DNA from: Arhodomonas sp052060015
GTDB taxonomy: Bacteria > Pseudomonadota > Gammaproteobacteria > Nitrococcales > Nitrococcaceae
Length of the DNA stretch: 64,000 bases
Reading direction: 5' to 3'
NCBI RefSeq assembly: GCF_052060015.1
Contig: NZ_JBPODZ010000001.1
Location: 248,001 to 312,000, forward strand
Under the pieces are notes generated by a model, which worked only from the letters and a program-made list of their open reading frames with translations, was not told where the DNA came from and did not search any database. This document shows positions 1 through 8,430 of the stretch, in pieces; the first letter of the stretch is position 1; the number at the start of each line of letters is the position of its first letter. The position numbers and the translations under genes are program-made.

Positions 1-7
1 CGGGGAG

Positions 8-1948
8 TTGCTGGCGGACCGCTCCGCTGCCGATGCCGTCGGGCGTGAGATCGAGCTCGGTCGGTTGCGCGCCCTGTATCGGGGGGACGGCCCGCGGATC
101 GCCCATATCCATGGCCTGCCGGGTATCGGGAAGTCGACGCTGCTGCGGTGCCTCCTGGCGGATGCGCGCCGGCGCGGCCTCGCCATCGTTCCCCTGGACT
201 GCCGCGGTATCGAGCCTACCCCCGATTGCTTCCTGGAGGCGCTTGGTGAAGTGGCAGGGCTTTCGCCCGGCGCCCCCGAGCGCATGGCCGCGGGGCTGTC
301 CGCCGCTGGAGTCCCCGTGCTGTTGGCGCTGGACGGGTTCGAGGTGTTCCGCCTGCTCGACGCCTGGCTGCGGATGCGCTTCATCCCCTACCTCCATGAC
401 AACGCCCGGGTGGTCCTGGCGGGTCGGTATCCCCTGGCCCCCGGCTGGCTCTCCGGCGGCTGGGAGGAGCTCACCCTCGAGCTGTCCCTCGGGCCCCTGG
501 CCCCCGCGGATGCGGTCGCGCTGCTGGGCCGTGATGGCGTCCCGCCGGCGCGGTGTCCTGACCTGGCTGCGGGGTTACACGGCCATCCCCTGGCCCTACG
601 GCTCGCCGCCCATACCCTGGAAGGCCTGCGTGGCCCCGAGCTCGGGGAGGCGCCTTTGCAGCAGGTAATGGATATGCTCACGGGGATCTACCTGGAGGAG
701 GTGCGTGAGCCGGTGCTGCGTCGGGTGATCGATGGGGCGGCGGTGATCCGGCGCGTTACCGTGCCATTACTCGCCGCCATGTTCCCCGATGTCGACGCAG
801 AGGCGGCCTATGACGGTCTCCGGGATCTCCCGTTCACCGAAACGGCCGGTGATGGCCTGCGCGTCCACGAGGCCGTTCGCGACGCCCTGGCCCAGGCGCT
901 GCGGGCACGGGACCCGCCGCGCTATCTGGAGTACCGCCAACGCGCCTGGGGCGCCCTGGCGGAGCAGGCGGCGGGGGCCGGCCGGCGGGATCTCTGGCGC
1001 TATACCGCGGACATGCTCTACCTCATCGAGAACCCGGTGTGCCGGGAGGCGTTCTTTCCGTCGGGGGCCACCCGGCTGTCCGTGGAACATGCCCAACGCG
1101 ACGACCACGCGGCCGTGCGGGCGATTATACGCTCCCAGGAGGGCAGGGACGGTGCACAGAGCCTGGAGCGGTGGCTCGGCCGGCACCCGGATGCCTTCAT
1201 GGTCGTTCGCGGCTGGCAGCAGGCCTGCGAGGGGTTTTGTTGCCGCTTCGTCGCGTCCGAGGTGGATCCGGCAGTACTGGCCGACGACCCGGTGGCGTCC
1301 GCCTGGCAGGAGCATCTCCGCAGCAATCCCATCCCCGCCGGGGCCACCGCGCTGTTCGTCCGTCGCTGGCTCGACGCGCGGCAGGGGGAACGCCCCGGTG
1401 AGGTGCAGGCCGCGGCCTGGCTGGATCTCAAGCGGACCTATATGGAGATGCGTCCGGGGCTGCGCCGGGTCTACCTGACCTTGAATGATTTGGTGCCGTA
1501 CGCCGGCGTGGCGGCGCAGCTCGGTTTCCGTGTGCTCCCGGAACCGGCCGTGAACCTGGACGGACGGACGTACCACACCGCCGTCCTGGATTTCGGGCCG
1601 GACTCCGTCGACGGCTGGTTGGCGGGGCTGGCGGCAGGCGAGCTCGGTCTCGAGCGGCCGCCGGAGATCGTCGACCGGGAGGGCCGGGAGCTGGTGGTGG
1701 ACGGGCAGCGGATCCCGCTGACACCGCTGGAGTTCGGCCTGCTGGCTTACCTGCGTGACCATGCGGGTCGGGCCGTTTCCCGGGAGACCCTCCTCCGCGA
1801 GGTCTGGGGCAGTAGTTACGCCGGGTGGAGCAACAAGGTCGATGCCGTGGTCGCCGCCCTCCGCCGGAAACTGGGTCCCTGGGCGGGTTGCATCCAGACG
1901 GTCACCGGGGTGGGATACCGCTATCGCGATCCCGGTCGCTCATCCTGA
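8..1948 (+). CDS. STAND-type NTPase / GNAT-like / C-terminal winged-helix regulator (5' end uncertain)
   Basis: Likely a signal-transducing transcription regulator. Residues about 11-300 form a STAND-like NTPase, with Walker A GLPGIGKST at 36-44 and a hydrophobic Walker-B-like LLALDGFEVF. Residues about 354-545 read like a GNAT acetyltransferase fold (a VVRG strand, then RPGLRRVYLTL, LGFRVLP and YHTAVLDFGP); this assignment is tentative. Residues 554-646 are a clear OmpR-type winged helix (LTPLEFGLLAYL, SRETLLREVWG, VDAVVAALRRKLG, GVGYRYR). The frame is open to the window edge and the nominal start is a TTG with a purine run touching it, so the true start may lie outside. It is followed after 144 bp by the TelA/OmpA/VWA cluster on the same strand and is a plausible regulator of it (inference). 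The winged-helix call is secure; the overall function is not. Confidence 0.8.
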   Translation: MLADRSAADAVGREIELGRLRALYRGDGPRIAHIHGLPGIGKSTLLRCLLADARRRGLAIVPLDCRGIEPTPDCFLEALGEVAGLSPGAPERMAAGLSAAGVPVLLALDGFEVFRLLDAWLRMRFIPYLHDNARVVLAGRYPLAPGWLSGGWEELTLELSLGPLAPADAVALLGRDGVPPARCPDLAAGLHGHPLALRLAAHTLEGLRGPELGEAPLQQVMDMLTGIYLEEVREPVLRRVIDGAAVIRRVTVPLLAAMFPDVDAEAAYDGLRDLPFTETAGDGLRVHEAVRDALAQALRARDPPRYLEYRQRAWGALAEQAAGAGRRDLWRYTADMLYLIENPVCREAFFPSGATRLSVEHAQRDDHAAVRAIIRSQEGRDGAQSLERWLGRHPDAFMVVRGWQQACEGFCCRFVASEVDPAVLADDPVASAWQEHLRSNPIPAGATALFVRRWLDARQGERPGEVQAAAWLDLKRTYMEMRPGLRRVYLTLNDLVPYAGVAAQLGFRVLPEPAVNLDGRTYHTAVLDFGPDSVDGWLAGLAAGELGLERPPEIVDREGRELVVDGQRIPLTPLEFGLLAYLRDHAGRAVSRETLLREVWGSSYAGWSNKVDAVVAALRRKLGPWAGCIQTVTGVGYRYRDPGRSS

Positions 1949-2092
1949 ACGCCCCCCCAGTGCCCCTTCTCCCGGTGTAGACGCGAACCACGCAGTGGCC
2001 CCGTTTCCCGCGCCGGTTGATGGGTATCAATGGCGGGGGGCATACTGCCCGACGGACTTGCCCCGTGACGATGCTTGGAGAACCGTACCCCC

Positions 2093-3307
2093 ATGAGTGC
2101 CACAGCAGAGAACGGCGGCGATACGCTGCAGCCCCCGGCGCCTGCGCCGAAAATGGAACCCGACGAGGCGGAGCGCAAGGTGCCGCTGGCCGAGGAGCGC
2201 CGGCAGGCGCTCGCCGAGCGCGCGGAGTCCTTCGTCGCCGGTGTGGTGGAGGCCGAGCCCGAGAGCGAGGCGTTCAAGGAGGCGGTGCGTAGCGCCCATC
2301 AGATGGGCAATCAGTATATCCGCGAGGCGGCCAATGTCTCCAACCGGCTGCTCGACAAACCGGTCAAGGCCATGGACCAGGGGGCGCTGTCCGGCGACAG
2401 CGACGTCTCCCGCTCGCTGATCGAGCTGCGCAGTACGGTGGAGTCCCTCGACCCGTCCCGCCGCGGTGATCTCTTCGAGCCCAAAAAGCTGTTCGGCTTC
2501 ATCCCCTGGGGCAACAAGCTCCGGGACTACTTCCGCGAGTACCAGTCCGCCCAGTCCCATATCGATGCCATCATCCAATCGCTGTATCGGGGGCGCGACG
2601 AGCTCCAGCGCGATAACGCCTCCATCGAGGAGGAAAAGCGCCACCTCTGGGAGGTGATGCACAAGCTCGAGGAGTACGTCTACCTTGGCCGGCGCATCGA
2701 CGAGGCCCTGGAGACGCGTATCAGCGAGATCGAGCAGCAAAACGAGCACAAGGCGCGGGCGGTGCGCGAGGAGCTGTTGTTCTACACCCGGCAGAAGGTG
2801 CAGGACCTGCAGAGCCAGCTCGCGGTGGCGGTGCAGGGCTATATGGCCCTGGACATGATCCGCAAGAACAATCTCGAGCTGATCAAGGGCGTGGAGCGTG
2901 CCACCAGCGTGACCATCTCGGCGCTGCGCACGGCGACCATCGTCGCCCAGGCGCTGACCAACCAGCGCCTGGTCCTCGAGCAGATCGAGGCGCTGAACGA
3001 GACCACCGGCGATGTGATCCAGGGCACCAGCGAGCTGATGCGCGAGCAGTCGGGGCGCATCCACGAGCAGGCCGCCAGCTCGGGGGTGGACCTGGAGAAG
3101 CTGCAGAGCGCGTTCACCAATATCTACGCGACCATGGACGAGATGTCCGAGTACAAGGTCAAGGCCCTGGACAGCATGAAGGAAACCGTGGATGCCCTGG
3201 AAGGCGAGATCGGCAAGGCAAGGGAACGCCTGGATCGGGTGCAGCAGGAAGAGGCGCGGGAGGCCGTGGGTAGCGGCGAGGGCGCGGGCAATGCCCTGGA
3301 AGTCTGA
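2093..3307 (+). CDS. telA: TelA-family (toxic anion resistance) protein
   Basis: The 404-residue product matches the TelA/YaaN/KlaA family (PF05816): an almost wholly alpha-helical, coiled-coil-rich cytoplasmic protein. Diagnostic stretches are LFGFIPWGNKLRDYFREYQ, the helical RDELQRDNASIEEEKRHLW, and the conserved AVQGYMALDMIRKNNLELIKGV followed by TATIVAQALTNQRLVLEQI. Family members were first linked to tellurite resistance, but their biochemical role is unknown, and they co-occur with XpaC and VWA proteins. I start at the ATG at 2093; an in-frame TTG 18 bp upstream is less likely. It heads a co-directional run ending at 8318: the next gene starts 15 bp downstream. The family call is strong; the physiological role here is open. 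Confidence 0.9.
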   Translation: MSATAENGGDTLQPPAPAPKMEPDEAERKVPLAEERRQALAERAESFVAGVVEAEPESEAFKEAVRSAHQMGNQYIREAANVSNRLLDKPVKAMDQGALSGDSDVSRSLIELRSTVESLDPSRRGDLFEPKKLFGFIPWGNKLRDYFREYQSAQSHIDAIIQSLYRGRDELQRDNASIEEEKRHLWEVMHKLEEYVYLGRRIDEALETRISEIEQQNEHKARAVREELLFYTRQKVQDLQSQLAVAVQGYMALDMIRKNNLELIKGVERATSVTISALRTATIVAQALTNQRLVLEQIEALNETTGDVIQGTSELMREQSGRIHEQAASSGVDLEKLQSAFTNIYATMDEMSEYKVKALDSMKETVDALEGEIGKARERLDRVQQEEAREAVGSGEGAGNALEV

Positions 3308-3322
3308 CCACCTAGCCGCCTG

Positions 3323-3751
3323 ATGGAGCCGAGACGCTATTTCGGGTTGGCGCTGATCGTGTTGGCGGTGGTGGCGGCCGTCGGGCTGGATTACATTGGC
3401 AGGGATCACCAGCCCCGCACCTATGCGGTGGACTTCGTCCGCGGCACGACCCTCTCCGAGGCCGGGGGGCGCCAGGTGGAGCGAATCGCGGCCACCATGG
3501 CCCGCCAGCCGCGCTACCGGGCGGTGGTGGTCGGGCATACCGGCACCCGCGGCGACCCGGCGGCGAACCAGGCATTGAGCCGGGAGCGGGCGGCCGCCGT
3601 CGCCGAGCGCCTGCGCGAGGCGGGGATCGCCGGTGAGCGCATCGCCACCCACGGCGTCGGCGGCAGCGAGCCCCTCGAGCGGCGTCCCGACGAGGGGGAA
3701 CGCGGCTACCAGGCGCGCCTCGCCCGGGCCGAGGTCCGGCTCACGCCGTAA
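3323..3751 (+). CDS. Small OmpA-like peptidoglycan-binding membrane protein
   Basis: The 142-residue protein has an N-terminal hydrophobic helix (about residues 7-24, FGLALIVLAVVAAVGLDYI) that acts as a signal anchor; there is no lipobox Cys. An OmpA C-terminal domain follows: VDFVRGTTLSEAG, VVVGHTGTRGDPAANQALSRERAAAVAERL and IATHGVGGSEPL. These correspond to the family's FxxGxxxL, GHTDxxG, N..LSxxRA and GxGxxxP elements that hold peptidoglycan diaminopimelate. It is therefore probably a periplasmic anchor to the cell wall. It sits 15 bp after telA and 26 bp before the SBP-OmpA fusion, so co-expression is likely. This is the first of two OmpA domains in the cluster. Confidence 0.85.
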   Translation: MEPRRYFGLALIVLAVVAAVGLDYIGRDHQPRTYAVDFVRGTTLSEAGGRQVERIAATMARQPRYRAVVVGHTGTRGDPAANQALSRERAAAVAERLREAGIAGERIATHGVGGSEPLERRPDEGERGYQARLARAEVRLTP

Positions 3752-3777
3752 TCCCATTGAGATCACAGGAGTTGCGC

Positions 3778-5490
3778 ATGCCCCTACGCCTGATGCTGTC
3801 GTTGCTCGCGACGCTGATCGCGGCCCCCGCCCTGGCGGCGTCGCAGCCGCCGTTGGAGGAGCGCGTCGATGCGAGCGTGCGGGCCTGCCGTGCCAGCGAC
3901 ACCCTTCGCGTGCCGCTGCGCAGCTCCGGGGTCGACCTGGTGCCCCTCTACGGTAACGGCTATGGCCTGGAGACCGCCTCGGGCAGCCCGTTCGACGAAC
4001 AGGACTTGGATATCGAGCTTTGGCGGGAGAACGACCTGGCCGCCCAGCTCGAGGCCTACCTGCGTTGCGAGAGCCCGGTCCTGCGGGTCACCCAGGCCCA
4101 GCTGCAGATGGCGGCGGGTATCGCCGGCGCGGACCCCCGCAGCGAGCCGGTGACCATCTACCAGCACGGCTGGTCCAGCGGTGCCGACGCCCTGGTCGTG
4201 CGGGAGGGGGTCGAGACCCTGGCGGATCTGTCCGGGGCCACCATCGCCCTCAGTGCCCACGGACCGCAGACGGATCTGCTGGCCAGCGTCATTGACGCCG
4301 CGAAGAAGCAGTGGGATGAGGGCGACGGGGGTTGGCAGTCGCCGGAGCTGGTCTATACCGAGAAACAGATCGGTTTCGGCAATGATACGCCGGGCGGGTT
4401 GTTCTACGAGGATGATGCCATCGATGCGGCACTGGTCTTCCGCCCGGATGCCGATGTCCTCACCAGCGGTGGCGAGGTGGGCACCGGCGCCGAGGGGTCG
4501 GTGCAGGGGGCGGAGATCCTGTTCTCCACCCGGGCCGCCAGCCGCGTGACCTCCGAGGTCTACGCCGTGCGCGCCGACTACCTCGAGGCCAACCGCGAGC
4601 AGGTCAAGCGCTTCGTCTCTGCGTTGTTCCGCGCCGAGGAGCAGGTGCGCGAGGACGTCAAGAAGCTGATCGTGGACTGGGAGGCCACCGCCCGGCACCT
4701 GCTCGGCGACCCCTCGGCCACCGAGGCGGCCCGGACGCTCTGGTCCACGGTGGAAACCTCGGGCATGCAGGGCAACGTGGATTGGGCGGACCCGGAGCAC
4801 CCGCGCTCGTTCGCGCGAATCAACGCCTCGCTGGCCAACGCCCTAGCGCCCCTCGGGGTGCTCGCCGGCGAGCGGGAGATCCGCATGGCCGGCTACGACT
4901 ATGCGGCCCTCGCCGAGGGGGTATTCGACAAGCGCCGGGTGGAGCTGCCTTCCTTCGATCGCGACGAGGCCGCGCGCATGGTCAGCGAGCAGCGCGAATC
5001 CGGCGAGCTCGAGCGCCGGACCATCGCCGAGTTCGAGATCCAGTTCCGGCCCAATCAGGCGAGCTTCTCGGCCTCCGAGTACCAGCAGGAGTTCGAGACC
5101 ATCGTCGAGGCGGCCTCGAGCTACGGCGGCGCCATCTTCACCGTGGAGGGGCATGCGGACCCGTTGGCCTATCTCAAGAAGAAGAAGCAGGGGGCGGACC
5201 TCAGCACCCTGCGCTCGATCCGCCAGGCCGCGCGCAACCTCAGCCGCAGCCGTGCCGTCTCGGTGCGGGACGCGGTCATCGAGTTCGCCGAGTCCCGCGG
5301 GGTGAGCATGGACCGCTCCCAGTTCGTCACTGATGGCCTCGGGCTCTCGGACCCCAAGACCGGGATCTGCGGCGGCGATCCGTGCCCGCCGAAGACCGAA
5401 GAGCAGTGGCTGTCGAACATGCGCGTGGTCTTCCGCGCGGTCCAGGTGGAGGCGGAGAGCGCCACCTTCACGCCGCCGAACTCGTGGTAG
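3778..5490 (+). CDS. Periplasmic solute-binding protein fused to OmpA domain
   Basis: The 570-residue protein has a signal peptide (MPLRLMLSLLATLIAAPALA, 1-20). A type-II periplasmic binding domain of the phosphate/NitT-TauT type spans about 25-390, seen in LRVPLRSSGVDLVPLYGNGYG, TLADLSGATIALSAHGPQTD and VYAVRADYLEANREQVKRFV. An OmpA-like domain spans about 420-565 (FEIQFRPNQASFSASEYQQ, TVEGHADPLAYLKKK, SLSRSRAVSVRDAV-like helix, NMRVVFRAVQ). The architecture implies a ligand-binding protein tethered to peptidoglycan. No permease or ATPase gene is nearby, so it is probably a sensor or scaffold rather than part of an importer (inference). I chose the ATG at 3778 over an in-frame TTG at 3757 because it begins the signal peptide and follows an AGGAG. 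The next gene starts 14 bp downstream. Confidence 0.85.
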   Translation: MPLRLMLSLLATLIAAPALAASQPPLEERVDASVRACRASDTLRVPLRSSGVDLVPLYGNGYGLETASGSPFDEQDLDIELWRENDLAAQLEAYLRCESPVLRVTQAQLQMAAGIAGADPRSEPVTIYQHGWSSGADALVVREGVETLADLSGATIALSAHGPQTDLLASVIDAAKKQWDEGDGGWQSPELVYTEKQIGFGNDTPGGLFYEDDAIDAALVFRPDADVLTSGGEVGTGAEGSVQGAEILFSTRAASRVTSEVYAVRADYLEANREQVKRFVSALFRAEEQVREDVKKLIVDWEATARHLLGDPSATEAARTLWSTVETSGMQGNVDWADPEHPRSFARINASLANALAPLGVLAGEREIRMAGYDYAALAEGVFDKRRVELPSFDRDEAARMVSEQRESGELERRTIAEFEIQFRPNQASFSASEYQQEFETIVEAASSYGGAIFTVEGHADPLAYLKKKKQGADLSTLRSIRQAARNLSRSRAVSVRDAVIEFAESRGVSMDRSQFVTDGLGLSDPKTGICGGDPCPPKTEEQWLSNMRVVFRAVQVEAESATFTPPNSW

Positions 5491-5504
5491 GGAAGGGACG
5501 GCCA

Positions 5505-6287
5505 ATGGCACGAGGCAATGCCGTGACCCGGGTGCTGGTCCTGGTGGCGCTGTTTGCCGCCGCCGCAGGCGGCTGGTATGCATTCTCCGGCGAGGGCAAC
5601 CGCCCCGTCGTGGCGGTGGACGACTGGTCCGCCATCACCGAGCAGCGCTGGCCGGAGGGCGGGGTGCCCGAGGACGCTACCCTGGACACCGACCCCCAGC
5701 GCACCAACATCGTGGTGGTGCTCGATATGTCCGGTTCGATGGATGAGGCCGGCTGCGCGGGCAGCCACCCCTCCAAGGCGGCCGCCGCCCGGGCCGCCCT
5801 GGGCCGCTGGGTGGAGGCAGTGCCGCGGGAGGTGAACGTCGCCCTGATCGCCTTCGCCGGCAATCGCCTCCGGACCCTGGTGCCCCTGGGCACGGACAAT
5901 CGTGCCGAGTTCGTGGAGGCGGCCCGACAGGTCCGACCGGGTGGTGGCACGCCGCTGCGCTCGGCGATGGCACGCGCCCATGAGCTGCTCACCGAGCGCG
6001 CGCGCTACCAACTCGGTTACGGGCGCTACCAGATCGTGATGATCACCGACGGCCGGCATTCCCAGGGCGAGAACCCGCTGCCCGTGGTGGAGGAGATCCT
6101 GCGCAATCCCGCGAACCCCGTGGAGATCCACACCATCGGCTTCTGCATCGACGACAGTGCCCTGCGCCAGCCCGGGTTGGTGCACTACCGCTCCGCCAAC
6201 GACCCGGAGCAGCTCTCCCAGGGGCTGTCGAGCGTGCTGGCCGAATCCACGAGCTTTCAGCCTGCGGAGGATTTCGATGAGCAGTAA
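5505..6287 (+). CDS. Membrane-anchored VWA (von Willebrand factor A) domain protein
   Basis: The 260-residue protein starts at the ATG at 5505 behind GGAAGGGACG. A signal anchor (RVLVLVALFAAAAGGWYAF, about 8-26) precedes a periplasmic VWA domain. The metal-ion-dependent adhesion site is complete: DMSGSMDE (DxSxS), the threonine in GGGTPLRSAM and the aspartate in MITDGRHSQG. Late features HTIGFCIDD and LVHYRSANDPEQLSQGLSSVL complete the fold. It probably binds protein partners through Mg2+. VWA proteins are recurrent companions of TelA-type proteins. Its last codons overlap the ATG of the ProX-like gene by 11 bp, which implies translational coupling. Confidence 0.88.
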   Translation: MARGNAVTRVLVLVALFAAAAGGWYAFSGEGNRPVVAVDDWSAITEQRWPEGGVPEDATLDTDPQRTNIVVVLDMSGSMDEAGCAGSHPSKAAAARAALGRWVEAVPREVNVALIAFAGNRLRTLVPLGTDNRAEFVEAARQVRPGGGTPLRSAMARAHELLTERARYQLGYGRYQIVMITDGRHSQGENPLPVVEEILRNPANPVEIHTIGFCIDDSALRQPGLVHYRSANDPEQLSQGLSSVLAESTSFQPAEDFDEQ

Positions 6288-7158
6288 GCGCAAGCGCCTG
6301 CCCGCGCCGCTGCGGACCCTGGCTGCCGCGGTGGCGTTGACCCTGGCCGTGGCCCTGCCTGGCCCGGCCGCCGCCGCGGGGCCCGACGTGCGCATCGGCT
6401 GGACCGCCTGGTCCGATGCGGAGGTGGTGAGCAAGATGGCGACCCTCGTGCTCTCCCGGGTGGGCCTGGACGTGGAGCTCACCCTCGCCGACGTGGACGT
6501 CCAGTATCGTGCGCTTGCCGAGGGCAACCTCGACGTCATGCTCATGTCCTGGCAGCCGCAGACCCATGCCGGCTACCTCCGGGAATACGGGGATCGGCTG
6601 GAGGACCTGGGGCCGCTGTACGAGGGCGCCGACCTGGGCCTGGCGGTGCCGGGCTATGTGGATGAGGAGGTGCGGGCCATCGGCGATCTCGCCGACCATG
6701 TTGAGGCCTTCGGTGGGGTGATCGAGGGCATCGGTGAGGGGGCCGGGATCATGGACCGCGCCGACGAGGCGATCGCCGCCTATGGGCTGGAGGATTATCG
6801 GCTGAATACCGGCAGCGGCCCCGCGATGGCGAAACGTCTCGGCGAGGCGGTGGCCGAGCGGCGGCCGGTGGTGGTGACGGCGTGGCGGCCGCACTGGAAG
6901 TGGGCCGCCTACGAGCTGCGCTACCTGGAGGATCCCGAGGGCATCTTCGAGGGCGAGGAGTCTGTCCATGCCATGGCCCGCGAAGGATTCGCCGAGGAGC
7001 AGCCGCAGGTGGCGGAATTTCTGCAGCGCATGCATTTCGAGCTCTCCGAGCTCGAGGCGCTGATGGCCGAGGCCCGGGAGAAGGGCCATCGTCGAGCGAT
7101 CCGGGATTGGCTCAATGCCAACAGCGAACGGGTGCGCTACTGGCTGGAGGGGGAGTGA
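6277..7158 (+). CDS. Glycine betaine/proline-type substrate-binding protein (OpuAC/ProX family), orphan
   Basis: The 293-residue periplasmic protein belongs to the OpuAC family. It has a signal peptide (hydrophobic TLAAAVALTLAVALPGPAAAA), then VRIGWTAWSDAEVVSKMATLVL, LDVMLMSWQPQTHAGYL, GGVIEGIGEGAGIMDRADEAI and VVTAWRPHWKWAAYELRYL. The WQP and WRPHWKW aromatic stretches are of the kind that form cation-pi ligand boxes in betaine-binding proteins. The start at 6277 lies inside the end of the VWA gene (11-bp overlap). No betaine permease or ATPase lies in the cluster, so it may report ligand status within an envelope complex or feed a transporter elsewhere (inference). Confidence 0.88.
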   Translation: MSSKRKRLPAPLRTLAAAVALTLAVALPGPAAAAGPDVRIGWTAWSDAEVVSKMATLVLSRVGLDVELTLADVDVQYRALAEGNLDVMLMSWQPQTHAGYLREYGDRLEDLGPLYEGADLGLAVPGYVDEEVRAIGDLADHVEAFGGVIEGIGEGAGIMDRADEAIAAYGLEDYRLNTGSGPAMAKRLGEAVAERRPVVVTAWRPHWKWAAYELRYLEDPEGIFEGEESVHAMAREGFAEEQPQVAEFLQRMHFELSELEALMAEAREKGHRRAIRDWLNANSERVRYWLEGE

Positions 7159-7162
7159 GTCG

Positions 7163-7837
7163 TTGACCGCGCTCCGGCCCTTCGAGCTGGCACGGGAGCT
7201 GGTTGCGGGCCTGGCCGGCGCCGGTATCTTCCTGGCGGCCCATTACCTCCTGACCTTTCCCCACTGGGGTTGGCGGGGCGTGGTGGATACCGCCCTTGCC
7301 GTGGTGGTGGCGCTGCTCCTCTACGCCGGGATTCGCCTGGCCTGGTCGACGCGTCCGGGGGTGCTCGAGCGCTGGCTCGGCCTGGAGGTGCCGCTGCGGC
7401 CGAGCCTGGCCGATGACGACCCGGACTCCCTGCGCGAGGCGTTGCACTTCACCGTGGACGCCGCCCGCCCGCGCGTGAGCGAGCCGTTGCAACAGCAGCT
7501 CGACCGCATCGTCGAGGCGGTGGAGGCGGTGCTGGCCGCCGGTGGCGGCTCGGCGGCCGGCCGGGAGGCGGCGTATACCCTGCGCGCCACGGTTACCGAG
7601 TACGTCCCGGATACCCTCGAGCGTTACCTGCGGCTGCCCCGCCGTTTCGCCACCCGGAAGGCCGTCCGCGACGGTAAGACGGCCCGGGACCTCGCCGTCG
7701 AGCAGCTCTCGGTACTCGCCGGGGAGCTGGAGGCCATCGCCGAGGAGGTCCACCGTGGTAACGCCGCCGAGCTCGCCGCCCACGGCCGCTTCTTGGACGA
7801 GCGCTTCAGCCGCCAGGACCCACTGCGCCATGCGTGA
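7163..7837 (+). CDS. Two-helix membrane protein, possibly XpaC-like
   Basis: The start is a TTG at 7163, only 4 bp after the previous stop and preceded by GGAGTGAG. The 224-residue product has two N-terminal transmembrane helices (about LVAGLAGAGIFLAAHYLL and VVDTALAVVVALLLYAGIRL) and then a soluble helical domain of about 160 residues (FTVDAARPRVSEPLQQQL, YTLRATVTEYVPDTLERYL, GKTARDLAVEQLSVLAGELE). This layout, and its co-occurrence with TelA, resemble XpaC (PF10112), whose gene neighbours the telA homologue in Bacillus subtilis. Sequence identity is not obvious by eye, so the XpaC assignment is inference. The alternative is an unrelated integral-membrane partner. Confidence 0.65.
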   Translation: MTALRPFELARELVAGLAGAGIFLAAHYLLTFPHWGWRGVVDTALAVVVALLLYAGIRLAWSTRPGVLERWLGLEVPLRPSLADDDPDSLREALHFTVDAARPRVSEPLQQQLDRIVEAVEAVLAAGGGSAAGREAAYTLRATVTEYVPDTLERYLRLPRRFATRKAVRDGKTARDLAVEQLSVLAGELEAIAEEVHRGNAAELAAHGRFLDERFSRQDPLRHA

Positions 7838-7877
7838 CCTCCTGTAGCAAAGGAATGCGGTACTAGGGAGCACTGCG

Positions 7878-8318
7878 ATGACTCCGGACCTGGCGACACC
7901 GGCGCTATTATTCCCCGCCATCTCATTGCTCCTGCTCGCCTACACCAATCGCTTTCTCGCCCTCGCGGCGCTTATCCGTGACCTGCAGGCGCGCTACCAG
8001 GACACCCAAGAGCGGCGACTCTATCGCCAGATCGAAAACCTCCGCCGACGCGTGGTGCTCATCCGCAATATGCAAGTCCTCGGGGTGAGCAGCCTGTTCG
8101 TCTGCGTGTTGTGCATGCTGGTGCTCATGCTGGGTTGGATGGTGATGGGGCAGTGGCTCTTCGCGGCGAGCCTGGTGCTGATGATGCTCTCGTTGGGGGT
8201 CTCGGTGCGCGAGATCCAGATCTCCGTGGACGCCCTGAATATCCAGCTCGCGGATGTTGCGGACGGTCAGTCCGGGGCTCCCGCGAAGCGGCGCGAGGAG
8301 ACACCGCCGGCACCGTGA
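7878..8318 (+). CDS. DUF2721 family membrane protein
   Basis: The 146-residue protein has three hydrophobic helices: LLFPAISLLLLAYTNRFLAL near the N-terminus, then VSSLFVCVLCMLVLMLGWMV and LFAASLVLMMLSLGVSV. Between helices one and two is the charged DLQARYQDTQERRLYRQIENLRRRV region (given here only in part), with the RI..LRRRV..IR signature typical of DUF2721. The tail SVREIQISVDALNIQL is also family-like. No molecular function is known for DUF2721. It begins 40 bp after the XpaC-like gene, behind TAGGGAG, and is probably the last gene of the TelA cluster: a strong hairpin follows. Confidence 0.85.
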   Translation: MTPDLATPALLFPAISLLLLAYTNRFLALAALIRDLQARYQDTQERRLYRQIENLRRRVVLIRNMQVLGVSSLFVCVLCMLVLMLGWMVMGQWLFAASLVLMMLSLGVSVREIQISVDALNIQLADVADGQSGAPAKRREETPPAP

Positions 8319-8325
8319 CGATGGG

Positions 8326-8366
8326 CGCGGGGCAAGCCCATGGGTGGGCCCGCCCCGCGTTTGGTT
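8326..8366 (+). terminator. Hairpin terminator after the TelA/OmpA cluster
   Basis: A nested perfect hairpin: outer stem CGCGGGGC (8326-8333) with GCCCCGCG (8352-8359), inner stem GCCCA (8336-8340) with TGGGC (8345-8349). The T-rich run TTTGGTTGT follows. It lies 8 bp after the DUF2721 stop. The convergent PotD-like gene ends 65 bp further on, so it may act mainly for the plus strand. Confidence 0.6.
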
Positions 8367-8430
8367 GTAGTGCGATCACCGGCCGGGGATTCAGCCGCGC
8401 CACGCCGATTGGATGATCGACCCTTGCCGT

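Noticed and set aside
2027..3766. 579-codon minus-strand frame opposite telA
   Set aside because: A composition artefact of the telA/OmpA codons; no motifs, and telA is clearly the real gene.
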